64,000 bases of DNA from Candidatus Aminicenantota bacterium. GTDB taxonomy: Bacteria; Acidobacteriota; Aminicenantia; UBA2199. The notes under the pieces are model-generated. The model saw only the letters and a list, made by a program, of their open reading frames with translations, was not told the origin of the DNA and made no database searches. The stretch lies in NCBI GenBank assembly GCA_026393835.1, contig JAPKZK010000146.1, positions 18,835 to 82,834 of the forward strand, in the 5' to 3' direction. Shown here one piece after another: positions 1 through 8,445 of this stretch. Positions within the stretch are counted from its first letter, which is position 1, and each line of letters begins with the position of its first letter. The translations under genes were made by a program, and so were the position numbers.

Positions 1-92
1 AATCACTAAAATTACCTTGAAAAAGGAGCAAAAGGAATAATATTCCCCCACCCCTAAACTTTTTTATTATATTTTTTAAATTTATTTGCATA

Positions 93-125
93 AAAATATT
101 GATATTCTTATTAATCTATGATAAA
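93..125 (+). promoter_or_regulatory. Upstream block shared by the two paralogous genes (first copy)
   Basis: The 13-mer AAAATATTGATAT followed by an AT-rich stretch ending in TATGAT lies about 40-70 nt before the first gene. The same 13-mer and a similar TATGATGAT stretch recur at 878-911, before the second paralog. This suggests a duplicated promoter or operator. I cannot assign -35 and -10 boxes with confidence; TTGCAT (86-91) with TATTAA (109-114) at 17-bp spacing is one option for the first copy. Confidence 0.35.
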
Positions 126-160
126 GTACAGTACTAAATTAAAACAAGGAGGCAAGTAAC

Positions 161-739
161 ATGCAATTAGACCCTGAAATTAGTGCAATGAATGAAACAT
201 TGGATGCACTTAAAACTCTTGATAATGGACAAAGAAAGAGGGTCGTCGATTGGATTACGGCCAGGTATAGGCTAACTGAAGTTAGCAAATTCCAGACCCC
301 GGAAGAAGAGAAACAAACAGAGGCCGTGGATATTGTCCAACCTATCGAGATACCTATTGTCCGCAGAAGAGGTAGGAAACCCGGACCGAAAAAAGCAGGC
401 GGCGACCCGGATGAGAAAGATATCAAAAACTATGAAACGGTTTTGGATTTATTTTCCGAGTCCAGCGTAAAAAAGGTAGGCCCGAAAATCCTCTTGATGT
501 CGGCTTACTTACAGGAAAAACTCAAATTCGAAGAGATCTCCAGTTTCGATATTAATTCCAGGTTGAAAAGGATAAAACATGGGGTTACCAACATTAGTAG
601 TGCAATCAATGGACTAATGAAAAAAAAGCCCCAACTTCTGACAGAGATTGAAAAACCCGGGGAGGATGGCAACTCCTCCAGGAGAAAATTTAGAGTAACG
701 GAAGAAGGATTAAAACTGGCGAAAACTTTTTTAAAATAA
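161..739 (+). CDS. Hypothetical protein, winged-helix-like C-terminus (paralog 1)
   Basis: This 192-aa protein has an N-terminal motif (MQLDPEISAMN, then GQRKRVVDW), a basic and proline-rich linker around residues 60-85, and a C-terminal region of about 90 residues (LFSESSVKK ... NISSAINGLMKKKP ... RRKFRVTEEG) whose helix pattern resembles a winged helix. A similar C-terminal arrangement recurs in uncharacterised bacterial proteins; I know of no named function. A strong Shine-Dalgarno AAGGAGG precedes the ATG. The gene at 944-1615 is a clear paralog in both termini with a diverged linker. DNA binding is an inference from the fold-like pattern and basic character only. Confidence 0.8.
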   Translation: MQLDPEISAMNETLDALKTLDNGQRKRVVDWITARYRLTEVSKFQTPEEEKQTEAVDIVQPIEIPIVRRRGRKPGPKKAGGDPDEKDIKNYETVLDLFSESSVKKVGPKILLMSAYLQEKLKFEEISSFDINSRLKRIKHGVTNISSAINGLMKKKPQLLTEIEKPGEDGNSSRRKFRVTEEGLKLAKTFLK

Positions 740-877
740 GTTTTCCTTTTTCTTTTCCGTTAACTAAAAATTTAAGCCCGGTAATAGAGAAGCCGACCAA
801 TAACGTCTTCCGGTCGCCGCGGGGGCATACGGAGACAGCGGTTTAACTTTAGCCGGTCAAGGATAAAATAGTAGAGG

Positions 878-911
878 AAAATATTGATATCTTTGGTATA
901 TGATGATATAA
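878..911 (+). promoter_or_regulatory. Upstream block shared by the two paralogous genes (second copy)
   Basis: Carries AAAATATTGATAT and a TATGATGATATAAA stretch, as at 93-125 before the first paralog. The shared block implies that the duplication included the control region, so both genes are probably regulated alike. Confidence 0.35.
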
Positions 912-943
912 ATTTAAACCGAAGATAACTTAAGGAGGCAATG

Positions 944-1615
944 ATGCAACGTATGAAGCATATGCAGTTAGATCCTGAATTGATTGCCATGAATCGGGTA
1001 TCCGAAGAATTAAAATACTTGAATCAAGGGCAAAGGATAAGAGTCATCGACTGGGCTAAAGCCAGGTTCAACTTAATAGTGGAAAAACCCGTTGAAGTTC
1101 CTGCGGCGGTGGGAATACCTGCTCCGGGAGAAACACCGGCGGCGATATCCACCGAACCTACGACGCCCACGGTACCCACGGAACCCGAAGTGGAACCGGC
1201 AGCCAGGGTAAGCGAACCGGAAGAAACGGCTACAAAACCCACAACCGTTAAAACAAAGCAGGCAGCAGGGAAAATTTTCACCGAGTTTGAAACCATCGAT
1301 GACCTATTCCTCAGGGCAAATGCTAAAAAAGTAAGTCACCGTATCTTATTGGTCGCGGCATATTTGCAAGAAAAAGGGAATTTACATGAACTTGCCAGTC
1401 TCGATATTAATTCCCAGTTAAAAGAATTGGGATATGGAGTTCCCAATATAACAACTTTAATCAATGGGTTGTTAAAGAAAAAACCGCCCCAAATTATTGT
1501 AACTAGAAAAGAAGGGGATACCAAACAATCCAGGCGAAAATTCAAGGTTACGGAAAAAGGCTTTAAAGACGCACAAAGTTTTATAACACCTACAGATAAT
1601 ATAGAAGGTGATTAA
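944..1615 (+). CDS. Hypothetical protein, winged-helix-like C-terminus (paralog 2)
   Basis: Paralog of the gene at 161-739. It has the same N-terminal motif (MQLDPELIAMN, GQRIRVIDW) and the same C-terminal block (LFLRANAKKVSHR, NITTLINGLLKKKPP, SRRKFKVTEKG). The two are joined by a longer linker of about 60 residues rich in Pro, Thr, Glu and Val. The Shine-Dalgarno GGAGG ends at 938. An ATG at 941 would leave only 2 nt, so the ATG at 944 (5 nt) is preferred. Function is unknown. The conserved ends and free linker suggest two small domains on a flexible tether. Confidence 0.8.
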   Translation: MQRMKHMQLDPELIAMNRVSEELKYLNQGQRIRVIDWAKARFNLIVEKPVEVPAAVGIPAPGETPAAISTEPTTPTVPTEPEVEPAARVSEPEETATKPTTVKTKQAAGKIFTEFETIDDLFLRANAKKVSHRILLVAAYLQEKGNLHELASLDINSQLKELGYGVPNITTLINGLLKKKPPQIIVTRKEGDTKQSRRKFKVTEKGFKDAQSFITPTDNIEGD

Positions 1616-1784
1616 GCTTTTTTGCCGGACGCCGATTTGAGATTAGAGGACGGCGGAACGTCGGGACGCTTAGACAGCGGAACGCGGGACGCCGTCCCCT
1701 TATTTCCCATGACACGGTCATGGCGTTTTCCTACACTGAAAGCAATTTCCTAAGATAATATTTTATTTTTTAGCGGTCTAATAG

Positions 1785-1813
1785 TTGAAATAAAAAAAAG
1801 ATTCTTATAAAAT
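1785..1813 (+). promoter_or_regulatory. Sigma70-type promoter, predicted leaderless transcript
   Basis: TTGAAA (1785-1790), a 17-bp spacer and TAAAAT (1808-1813), with exactly 6 nt before the ATG at 1820. The A of the start codon would be the transcription start. No Shine-Dalgarno is present. Confidence 0.65.
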
Positions 1814-1819
1814 AGAACC

Positions 1820-3397
1820 ATGACGACTGCCGTAAAGGATGCATCTATTTCCAGGCAAGAACCGGAGAAACTCTCCAGGGAACAAATAAGTTTAAAAACC
1901 GGCGACCGGAAGGAAGGCCGCGAAGCGGAAGATGCGGGAAACGAAAAACAGGGCAAAGTAAAATCGGGGCAGGACGAGGCCATCGCCATCCAGGCCAGGG
2001 CCGCCAACGAATTCCGGCGGCAAACCCTGGCGCGCACCCAGGCGGAACAGCGGGTACGCAGCGAAATCACAACACCCACCGACAGGGAAGAATTTTTTAA
2101 AGTCGGGGCGCCGGCGCTTCCCCCGGAAGACTTAAAAGAAGCCCTGGCCAAACTCCGGCAAATCCTGCAAACGCTGCAACTCCTTGAAGGATTAAATACC
2201 AAAAATTTAAAAAACCTGGCCGCTGAAATAAAAAGTATCCTGGATATCCTGTCATCCTACAATGAGGCAATGCATACCGGCGAAAAAATAGCGACGCCGC
2301 TGGCCCGGTTGGTTGCCGCGGTTCGGGGTTCAGGTATCCCCGTGGATAAGGAAATCCAGGGCCTTCTTAACGAAATCGAAAGCGCCCTGGATAAAATCTC
2401 CGGGGTATCCGCCGGCGCAGGTAAAGCCCAATTGGGTGAAGATATCGGGGCGCTGTTCGAGAATATAAAGATGGCCCTCAAACAACTGCGCTCCAATATC
2501 CAATCCGGCCGGCCCCCCTTTGAACCGCCCCCCGAAGTCAAAGAAATGTTTGCCAACCTGTCCCGGCTTTCCGGCGCTGTCCGGGATACCCTGGCGGCGT
2601 ACGCCGATAATTTGCCGTCTGAAGTAAAACAAATGATGGCCACGCTGCAATCCCATTTCGAACCCCTGGATATTAGCCAAAACGCCTTAAAACTGGCGCC
2701 CAAATTAAAATCCCTGGTAGAGGATTCCGGGATTTTTTTTGAGAAGAAAATCCACGATGCTGTCGGGCGGTTGGCCGACGCCTCCGCACGCATCGGCGGC
2801 GAGAGCCCGGACCGGTTACCGGGAACCGTGGATACCATTAACAACGATTTAAAACCCAATCTCCTGCTGCTGCGGGAATACTTCGACAGCGATAAATTCC
2901 CCTCCCGGTTAGCGCATTTGGAATCCTTTGCCGTCATAAAAAGAGCGGTTGAAGATTTGCTTACCAATATCGACAACCAGCAGGGGCGCGCCATGGACGC
3001 AGAGGTCCTGCGGCAACCCGTCCTGGTTTTCTCTTTCCAGTTACCATTAAAAGGGGGGGCGGAGGCCCGGTTAAAAGTCTTTTACAATCGAAAACGGAAA
3101 AAGAAAGAAGAAGGAGAATTCAAATTATCGCTTTTGCTGGATATGAACCGCCTGGGGGAGATCAGGACCGATTTTTCCCAGGCGGGGAAAAAATTAAATA
3201 TAACATTTTTTGTTAAGAATAATAAGATAAAAGAATATATCGAAACCCACCTGGATGAAGTAGAAGAGCCGTTGGGACCTGGTTTTAAATCAGTAAACTT
3301 AAAGGTGTCGGTTTCCCGGGAGAAGATCGCCGCATTCGCCGCCGAACCGGTGGGACCTGGAATTGTCACGGATAAGGCAGTGGATATCAAAGTATAA
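1820..3397 (+). CDS. Hypothetical protein with FliK-like C-terminal domain
   Basis: This 525-aa protein starts with a charged, low-complexity stretch of about 80 residues, followed by a long helical region (about 95-390) with coiled-coil character. The segment at about 400-505 (LSLLLDMNRLGEIRTDF ... NNKIKEYIETHLDEVEEPL ... SVNLKVSVS) has the pattern of the flagellar hook-length control C-terminal domain: a 'LGEI' strand, then a helix of the 'I.E.I...L..L...L' type, then a terminal strand. FliK-type domains control hook or needle length in secretion. No flagellar or secretion gene is visible nearby, so the role here is open. The start is supported by the leaderless promoter at 1785-1813. Confidence 0.7.
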   Translation: MTTAVKDASISRQEPEKLSREQISLKTGDRKEGREAEDAGNEKQGKVKSGQDEAIAIQARAANEFRRQTLARTQAEQRVRSEITTPTDREEFFKVGAPALPPEDLKEALAKLRQILQTLQLLEGLNTKNLKNLAAEIKSILDILSSYNEAMHTGEKIATPLARLVAAVRGSGIPVDKEIQGLLNEIESALDKISGVSAGAGKAQLGEDIGALFENIKMALKQLRSNIQSGRPPFEPPPEVKEMFANLSRLSGAVRDTLAAYADNLPSEVKQMMATLQSHFEPLDISQNALKLAPKLKSLVEDSGIFFEKKIHDAVGRLADASARIGGESPDRLPGTVDTINNDLKPNLLLLREYFDSDKFPSRLAHLESFAVIKRAVEDLLTNIDNQQGRAMDAEVLRQPVLVFSFQLPLKGGAEARLKVFYNRKRKKKEEGEFKLSLLLDMNRLGEIRTDFSQAGKKLNITFFVKNNKIKEYIETHLDEVEEPLGPGFKSVNLKVSVSREKIAAFAAEPVGPGIVTDKAVDIKV

Positions 3398-3503
3398 ACG
3401 GGGCGGCGCCCCATCCTTGCATGGCCCTGGGGTTCCCCCCCGGGTCGTTAATGTAATATTTACATTTATTCGCGGGGAAAATAATAAAAAAAACAATCCG
3501 GTG

Positions 3504-3532
3504 TTGACAAATTACATTTTTTGCATTAGAAT
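3504..3532 (+). promoter_or_regulatory. Sigma70-type promoter
   Basis: A consensus TTGACA (3504-3509), exactly 17 bp, then TAGAAT (3527-3532). Transcription would start near 3539, giving a leader of about 33 nt before the ATG at 3572. Confidence 0.7.
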
Positions 3533-3571
3533 AATGGGATAAATAAATTATTTCATTATGCGAGGTAGGCA

Positions 3572-3904
3572 ATGAAGCAGCCGGAATTGAAATTAAACGT
3601 GGAGTTAGGGCAGGAAACTGAAACCCCCATCAGGATATCCCTTTTAATCAACTCCATATATTATTTTATCGAATCGGTTTTTATTATGGCTGTCAAAGAG
3701 GGATACCGGTTGGTGGTCATTCATCAGGGCAGGTTGTTGACCGATGAAATGTATAAAACAGCCGGGGGCGCCAGGGTCGCTTTCATAAAGCGATACGGCA
3801 ATAAAGCCTGGAGAGATGGGGTTAAAGCCGAGTGGAGCCTTTTTTATCCCCCAGAAGCCCACTGGTTGGGCGACAAATTCAAGGAAAACAAAAGAAAAAA
3901 ATAA
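3572..3904 (+). CDS. Small hypothetical protein
   Basis: This 110-aa protein has its own consensus promoter and an AGGTAGG-like ribosome-binding site before the ATG. It has a central hydrophobic stretch (about 22-40) followed by a basic region and a lysine-rich tail. I do not recognise the family. A palindromic repeat (3932-3960) follows the stop codon and may act as its terminator. Confidence 0.65.
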   Translation: MKQPELKLNVELGQETETPIRISLLINSIYYFIESVFIMAVKEGYRLVVIHQGRLLTDEMYKTAGGARVAFIKRYGNKAWRDGVKAEWSLFYPPEAHWLGDKFKENKRKK

Positions 3905-3931
3905 CACTGCGAAGCATAAATGGAGAGGTTG

Positions 3932-3960
3932 GCAGGGAACAGGCAATGCCTGTTCCCTGC
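3932..3960. repeat. Dispersed palindromic repeat (AGGGAACAGG family)
   Basis: AGGGAACAGGC, 3-nt loop, GCCTGTTCCCT forms an 11-bp stem. The same core recurs at 53630-53656, and a diverged copy lies at 25484-25511. It sits just after the stop codon of the 110-aa gene. It is REP-like and may stabilise or end transcripts. Confidence 0.7.
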
Positions 3961-3990
3961 TGTTCAGGTTAATTTCATTACGACTCCTTA

Positions 3991-4019
3991 TTGCATTTGA
4001 AGCAAAAAAGTGGCATAAT
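3991..4019 (+). promoter_or_regulatory. Putative sigma70 promoter of the kinase gene
   Basis: TTGCAT (3991-3996), a 17-bp spacer and CATAAT (4014-4019), about 58 nt before the ATG at 4077. Confidence 0.5.
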
Positions 4020-4076
4020 TGAACAATGGAAACGTATCAATTGGAGTCGTTAGAATTATAGCCGAGGAACGTGAAA

Positions 4077-6263
4077 ATGATTGCTCTTCCTTATATTCCC
4101 GATTACATCGTCGAGTCTGTACTGGGTGAAGGCGGCATGGCCACCGTTTACCTGGGCATCCAGCAAAAATTACAGCGGCGGGTAGCAATTAAAGTGCTGG
4201 ACCCCGCACTTTTAAAAAACAAAATACTGGCGGACCGCTTTATGATCGAAGCACAAACCTCAGCCAACCTCAACCACCCCAATATTATTTCCATATTCGA
4301 CGTGGGCCAGGTAGGGAAATACTATTATATTGTAATGGAACTTCTCGACGGCAGCCTGAAAGACCTGATAAAAAGCAGCCGCAGCCGCAAACTCCCGGCC
4401 GGGGAATCGCTAAACATCATTAGCAAAATAGCCCCGGCCCTGGATTATGCACATAAACAGGGGATTATCCACAGGGATATTAAACCGGATAATATCATGT
4501 TCAGGCAGGACGGCACCCCCGTGCTGGTGGATTTCGGTATTGCCCGGGCCGTCGATACCAACCTGGAAATGACCAAAACCGGCATGGGCATCGGCACTCC
4601 CCACTATATGAGCCCGGAACAATGCCAAACTGGCCCCCTCGATGGACGCAGCGATTTCTATTCTCTCGGGGTGGTGCTTTACGAATTACTAACAGGTGAA
4701 AAACCGTACCGGGCAGAAACGATCATGGCAGTGGCCCTCAAGCAAATACAGGAACCTGTTCCCAAATTGCCCGCCACCCTGGCCAAATACCAACCCCTGC
4801 TGGATAAAATGATGGCCAAAAATAAAGAAGACCGGATACAAAACGGCTCTGCACTACAACGGCTGATCAACAAAGTGCTTTGGGAACCCCAGCCGACTCA
4901 GCCCCAATCCGCTCAACCCACCCAACCCACGCAGCCCGGCATAGACGCCGACGAGGAAGATAGTCCTTATGTACTTGCCGATATGGAGACGGCAACAGAC
5001 CCGGCGTTGGATTTGAAGGCGGAAGCGGCGCCGGTTGAACCCGTTAAACCCGTTGAACCCGTGATACCCGTGAAACCGGCGGAACCGGCAGCGACGACAT
5101 CGGCCCCGGAAACGCCGGCAGCTATAACGTCAAGGGAAATAACGAAACGTATGGCGCCCGAGGAACCGCCGGTGCCGGAATGGTTTAAAGAGTCCCTGGA
5201 AAGAACCGCCCCAAGGGAAATACCTGTTGAACCTATCAGCCGGAAACTTTATAAAGAAACAGCGAAAAAAAAATCCCCTTCCCCTTTATTTGTTGTTATT
5301 TTAGTGGCGGTCTCCATGCTGACAATATTTGCGTATTTTTTCTACCAGGGACTTGTAAGCGAAGAAAAAGGCAAAGGGGGCGAATCGTCCCCCCAACAAA
5401 ACATAAATGCCGGGGGCAATACCTCCCCGGTTAAAACAGGCGTTTCCCCGAATAACAAAACGCAGTCGCGGGATAATTCTTTAACCGGGCCGGAGACGCC
5501 GGGAAAAATTGAAAATAAAGAAGCCGGCGCTTCCAAAGGAAACGCTGCCGGGAAAATACCCGGTATGGTCACGCCGACGCCGCCGGCAATGAGCGATGAG
5601 GACACCTTTAAAAATGCAGCGACGCAAAATACCGTCGCCGCCTATCGTAAATACCTGGAAGATTATCCTTCCGGCCGTCATTTCAATGAAGCCATGACAA
5701 AGATTGAGCAATTAAAAGAGGGCCTCACCCTCCAGGATTTAACCAAAGCAAAACCAAAACCCAGCTATTCCCTGAGAACTGTTTACCGGGCCCTCAACGC
5801 CGGTGAAGTGGAAACCATGATCAAACGTTATGGCTTTTACGATGGGAATATTAATCCAGCCGGGCGTTTTAAAAATGATTTTGAAAATAAAACCGTTAAC
5901 GGCAACCCCGTGATTATCGATCATAAAACCGGCCTGATGTGGCACCCGGGCGGCTCCGACGAAGAAGTGGAACAAAAAAAAATCCCCAGGTGGCTCAAAG
6001 ATTTAAATAGTAAGCGCTATGCGGGATATTCCGACTGGCGACTGCCGACATTGGTGGAAGGGGCCTCTTTATTGAGGGGGAGTAAAAACAGTAAAGGTCT
6101 ATATACCGACCCGCTCTTCTCCGGGGACCAGAAGCGTATCTGGACCGGGGACCCATTCGAAGGGAACAACCTGTGGGTAGTGCGTTTCTATACGGGCATC
6201 GTGTTGGGTTCCGAGGGCGCCGGCGTCCATTTTATTCGCCCGGTGCGCGCGTACGAGCGATGA
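4077..6263 (+). CDS. Membrane Ser/Thr protein kinase with C-terminal DUF1566 domain
   Basis: An N-terminal PknB-type kinase domain occupies about residues 8-270, with a glycine loop (LGEGGMATVY), VAIKVL lysine, HRDIKPDN catalytic loop and DFG motif all intact. A Pro/Thr/Glu-rich linker follows (QPTQP and PVKPVEP runs, about 280-385), then one transmembrane helix near 400 (LFVVILVAVSMLTIFAYFF). The outer part ends in a DUF1566/Lcl-type module (LMWHPGG ... YSDWRLPT ... FIRPVRA). This topology suggests an outside sensor coupled to an inside kinase. GTG at 4071 is in frame but lies 1 nt from the GAGGAA ribosome-binding site; ATG at 4077 has 7-nt spacing and is preferred. A related kinase lies at 29711-30772. 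The protease gene follows 29 nt downstream on the same strand. Confidence 0.92.
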   Translation: MIALPYIPDYIVESVLGEGGMATVYLGIQQKLQRRVAIKVLDPALLKNKILADRFMIEAQTSANLNHPNIISIFDVGQVGKYYYIVMELLDGSLKDLIKSSRSRKLPAGESLNIISKIAPALDYAHKQGIIHRDIKPDNIMFRQDGTPVLVDFGIARAVDTNLEMTKTGMGIGTPHYMSPEQCQTGPLDGRSDFYSLGVVLYELLTGEKPYRAETIMAVALKQIQEPVPKLPATLAKYQPLLDKMMAKNKEDRIQNGSALQRLINKVLWEPQPTQPQSAQPTQPTQPGIDADEEDSPYVLADMETATDPALDLKAEAAPVEPVKPVEPVIPVKPAEPAATTSAPETPAAITSREITKRMAPEEPPVPEWFKESLERTAPREIPVEPISRKLYKETAKKKSPSPLFVVILVAVSMLTIFAYFFYQGLVSEEKGKGGESSPQQNINAGGNTSPVKTGVSPNNKTQSRDNSLTGPETPGKIENKEAGASKGNAAGKIPGMVTPTPPAMSDEDTFKNAATQNTVAAYRKYLEDYPSGRHFNEAMTKIEQLKEGLTLQDLTKAKPKPSYSLRTVYRALNAGEVETMIKRYGFYDGNINPAGRFKNDFENKTVNGNPVIIDHKTGLMWHPGGSDEEVEQKKIPRWLKDLNSKRYAGYSDWRLPTLVEGASLLRGSKNSKGLYTDPLFSGDQKRIWTGDPFEGNNLWVVRFYTGIVLGSEGAGVHFIRPVRAYER

Positions 6264-6292
6264 AATAGAATTAGAATGTTGTAGGAGGATAA

Positions 6293-8437
6293 GTGAAAAA
6301 AAAGATATTTTCAACAATAACAATGGCGGCAATCGTTATACTGCTGGCCAATGCCCTGTTTACCTTTACCCAAACCCGGGCCGACAGGGCGCAATTTCTA
6401 TCCCAACTTATTTACACCGGGCTGGAGAATCTCCATTACAATGGGAAAAAGGTCGATAAAAATTTCTCGGGGAATGCCTTTAAAGAATTCCTCGATGTGC
6501 TGGACCCCAATAAACGTTTCCTGCTGCAAAAGGATGCGGCGGAACTGGGTCGATACAAGGATAAAATCGGCGAGGAGTTTGCCGATGGGGACACGGAGTT
6601 GATGACCGCCGCCGCCGGTCTCATCCGGGAACGGATCCAGGACGTAATGAAATTCTACCTGGAACTCCTGGAAAAACCTTTCGATTTTACCATCGGTGAA
6701 AATTTTGAATTAGACCCGGAAAAACGAAATTATTGCGTGGATCTACCTGAAATAAAAGAATTATGGAGAAAAACCCTGAAGTACCGCACGCTGCTCCAGT
6801 TTATCGACCAGAAAGAAAAACAGGAAAAGGAAAAAGGAAAAGCAAAAGCAAAAACCGACGCCCAGTTGGAAGAAGAGGCCAGGAAGTCCGTGGCTAAGAG
6901 TACCGGGAACATTCTCAACCGCCTGCTGCAAACCTATGAAAAAGACGTCCTTTCCCTATACTTGAATTCCCTGGTGCAGGTCTATGACCCCCATACCGCC
7001 TATTTCCCGCCCCTGGATAAAGAAGCTTTCGACATACAGATGTCCGGTTCTTTTGAAGGGATTGGGGCGTTGTTAAGGGAAGAGGATGGCTATGTCAAAG
7101 TGACCGGTATCGTTCCCGGCAGCCCCTCCTGGAAACAAAAACGCCCCCAGCCCGGGGACAGCATCATGAAAGTGGGGCAGGGTGAAGACGAGCCCGAGGA
7201 TATCGTGGGCATGCGGGTGGAGGACGCGGTCAAATTGATCCGCGGCAAAAAAGGGACGCTGGTGAAACTGACCGTCAAAAAGCCGGACGGCCAGATCGAC
7301 GTGATCCCCATTATTCGGGATGTAATCATCCTGGAAGAGACCTTTGCCAGGTCGGCCATCATAGGTAATGAAACGACGGGAAAGAGGTACGGTTACATTT
7401 TTTTGCCGAGGTTTTACAATGATTTTAATCACAGCGACGGCCGCAACTCCACGGATGATGTCAAAAAGGAATTGGAGAAGCTCAAGGCGAAAAAAGTAGA
7501 CGGGATTATCCTGGATTTGCGTAACAACACCGGCGGCGCGCTCCTGGATGCGGTGCGCATGTCCGGTCTTTTTATACCCGAAGGGCCCATCGTGCAGGTG
7601 AAAGACAGCCGGTCCGATATCCAGGTGCTTAAAGACCCCGACCCTGGAACTGTTTACAGTGGGCCATTGGTAATAATGATCAATTCCTTGAGCGCTTCCG
7701 CTTCGGAAATTATGGCGGCGGCCCTCCAGGACTACGACAGGGCCGTGGTGGTGGGCAGCAACCAATCCTTTGGAAAAGGCACCGTCCAGGTGATGCTCAA
7801 CCTGGATAATTATGTCTCCCGGAGACAGTCGGATGATCAGTCTTTGGGCGCTTTAACCATTACCATCCAGAAATTTTACCGTATCAAAGGCCCCTCTATC
7901 CAGCAGAAAGGGGTGATCCCGGATGTTATCCTGCCGGATCAATTCTCCGCCCTCGAAATCGGTGAAAGTTATTTACCTTACTCGTTGAGCGGCGACGCCA
8001 TCCCCCCGGCCGAGTACACCAGGTGGCCCATCGATTCATTGAACTTGAAACTACTGGAAGAAAAAAGCAAGGTGCGCACCGCGAAAGAACCCAGGTTCAA
8101 AGTACTGCAGGAGTTTATTCAAAAACTGAAAACAATGCAAGACCAGACCCTTCAAAGTCTTCAATTGAAACGGATGATGGAGGAACAGAAAAAATTGCGG
8201 AAAGATAGGGAGAATTTCGACAAAGTGGAAGCGGAGTCGTGTCATATTAAGATCGAACCTTCCCTGGAAATTGTAAAAGGATCCTTTGCCTCCGACGAAT
8301 TGTTCAAAATAGAGAAGGATAGGGAAAAGGAGTGGTTCGGACAGATCGATAAGGACCTGCTGTTAAAAGAGACCATGGCGGTAATGCATGATATGGCGGA
8401 AATGCAAAAAGCAAAAGCAGCGCCGCAAGGTTCTTAA
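6293..8437 (+). CDS. Carboxy-terminal processing protease (peptidase S41, Tsp/Prc type)
   Basis: This 714-aa exported protease starts with GTG behind a TAGGAGGAT ribosome-binding site and has an N-terminal signal segment. Its order matches Prc/Tsp: an N-terminal helical domain, a PDZ domain (about 240-335, GSFEGIGALLREEDG ... GMRVEDAVKLIRG), then the S41 catalytic core. The Ser-Lys dyad is visible as Ser469 in SASASE and Lys495 in FGKGTVQV. A C-terminal helical tail resembles DUF3340. The family degrades or trims periplasmic and membrane proteins from the C-terminus. It is probably co-transcribed with the methyltransferase gene 8 nt downstream. Confidence 0.93.
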   Translation: MKKKIFSTITMAAIVILLANALFTFTQTRADRAQFLSQLIYTGLENLHYNGKKVDKNFSGNAFKEFLDVLDPNKRFLLQKDAAELGRYKDKIGEEFADGDTELMTAAAGLIRERIQDVMKFYLELLEKPFDFTIGENFELDPEKRNYCVDLPEIKELWRKTLKYRTLLQFIDQKEKQEKEKGKAKAKTDAQLEEEARKSVAKSTGNILNRLLQTYEKDVLSLYLNSLVQVYDPHTAYFPPLDKEAFDIQMSGSFEGIGALLREEDGYVKVTGIVPGSPSWKQKRPQPGDSIMKVGQGEDEPEDIVGMRVEDAVKLIRGKKGTLVKLTVKKPDGQIDVIPIIRDVIILEETFARSAIIGNETTGKRYGYIFLPRFYNDFNHSDGRNSTDDVKKELEKLKAKKVDGIILDLRNNTGGALLDAVRMSGLFIPEGPIVQVKDSRSDIQVLKDPDPGTVYSGPLVIMINSLSASASEIMAAALQDYDRAVVVGSNQSFGKGTVQVMLNLDNYVSRRQSDDQSLGALTITIQKFYRIKGPSIQQKGVIPDVILPDQFSALEIGESYLPYSLSGDAIPPAEYTRWPIDSLNLKLLEEKSKVRTAKEPRFKVLQEFIQKLKTMQDQTLQSLQLKRMMEEQKKLRKDRENFDKVEAESCHIKIEPSLEIVKGSFASDELFKIEKDREKEWFGQIDKDLLLKETMAVMHDMAEMQKAKAAPQGS

Positions 8438-8445
8438 ATAGTTCG

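Noticed and set aside
7073..7765. 230-aa minus-strand frame inside the S41 protease gene
   Set aside because: A shadow of the codon pattern of the real gene; no start signals or recognisable product.
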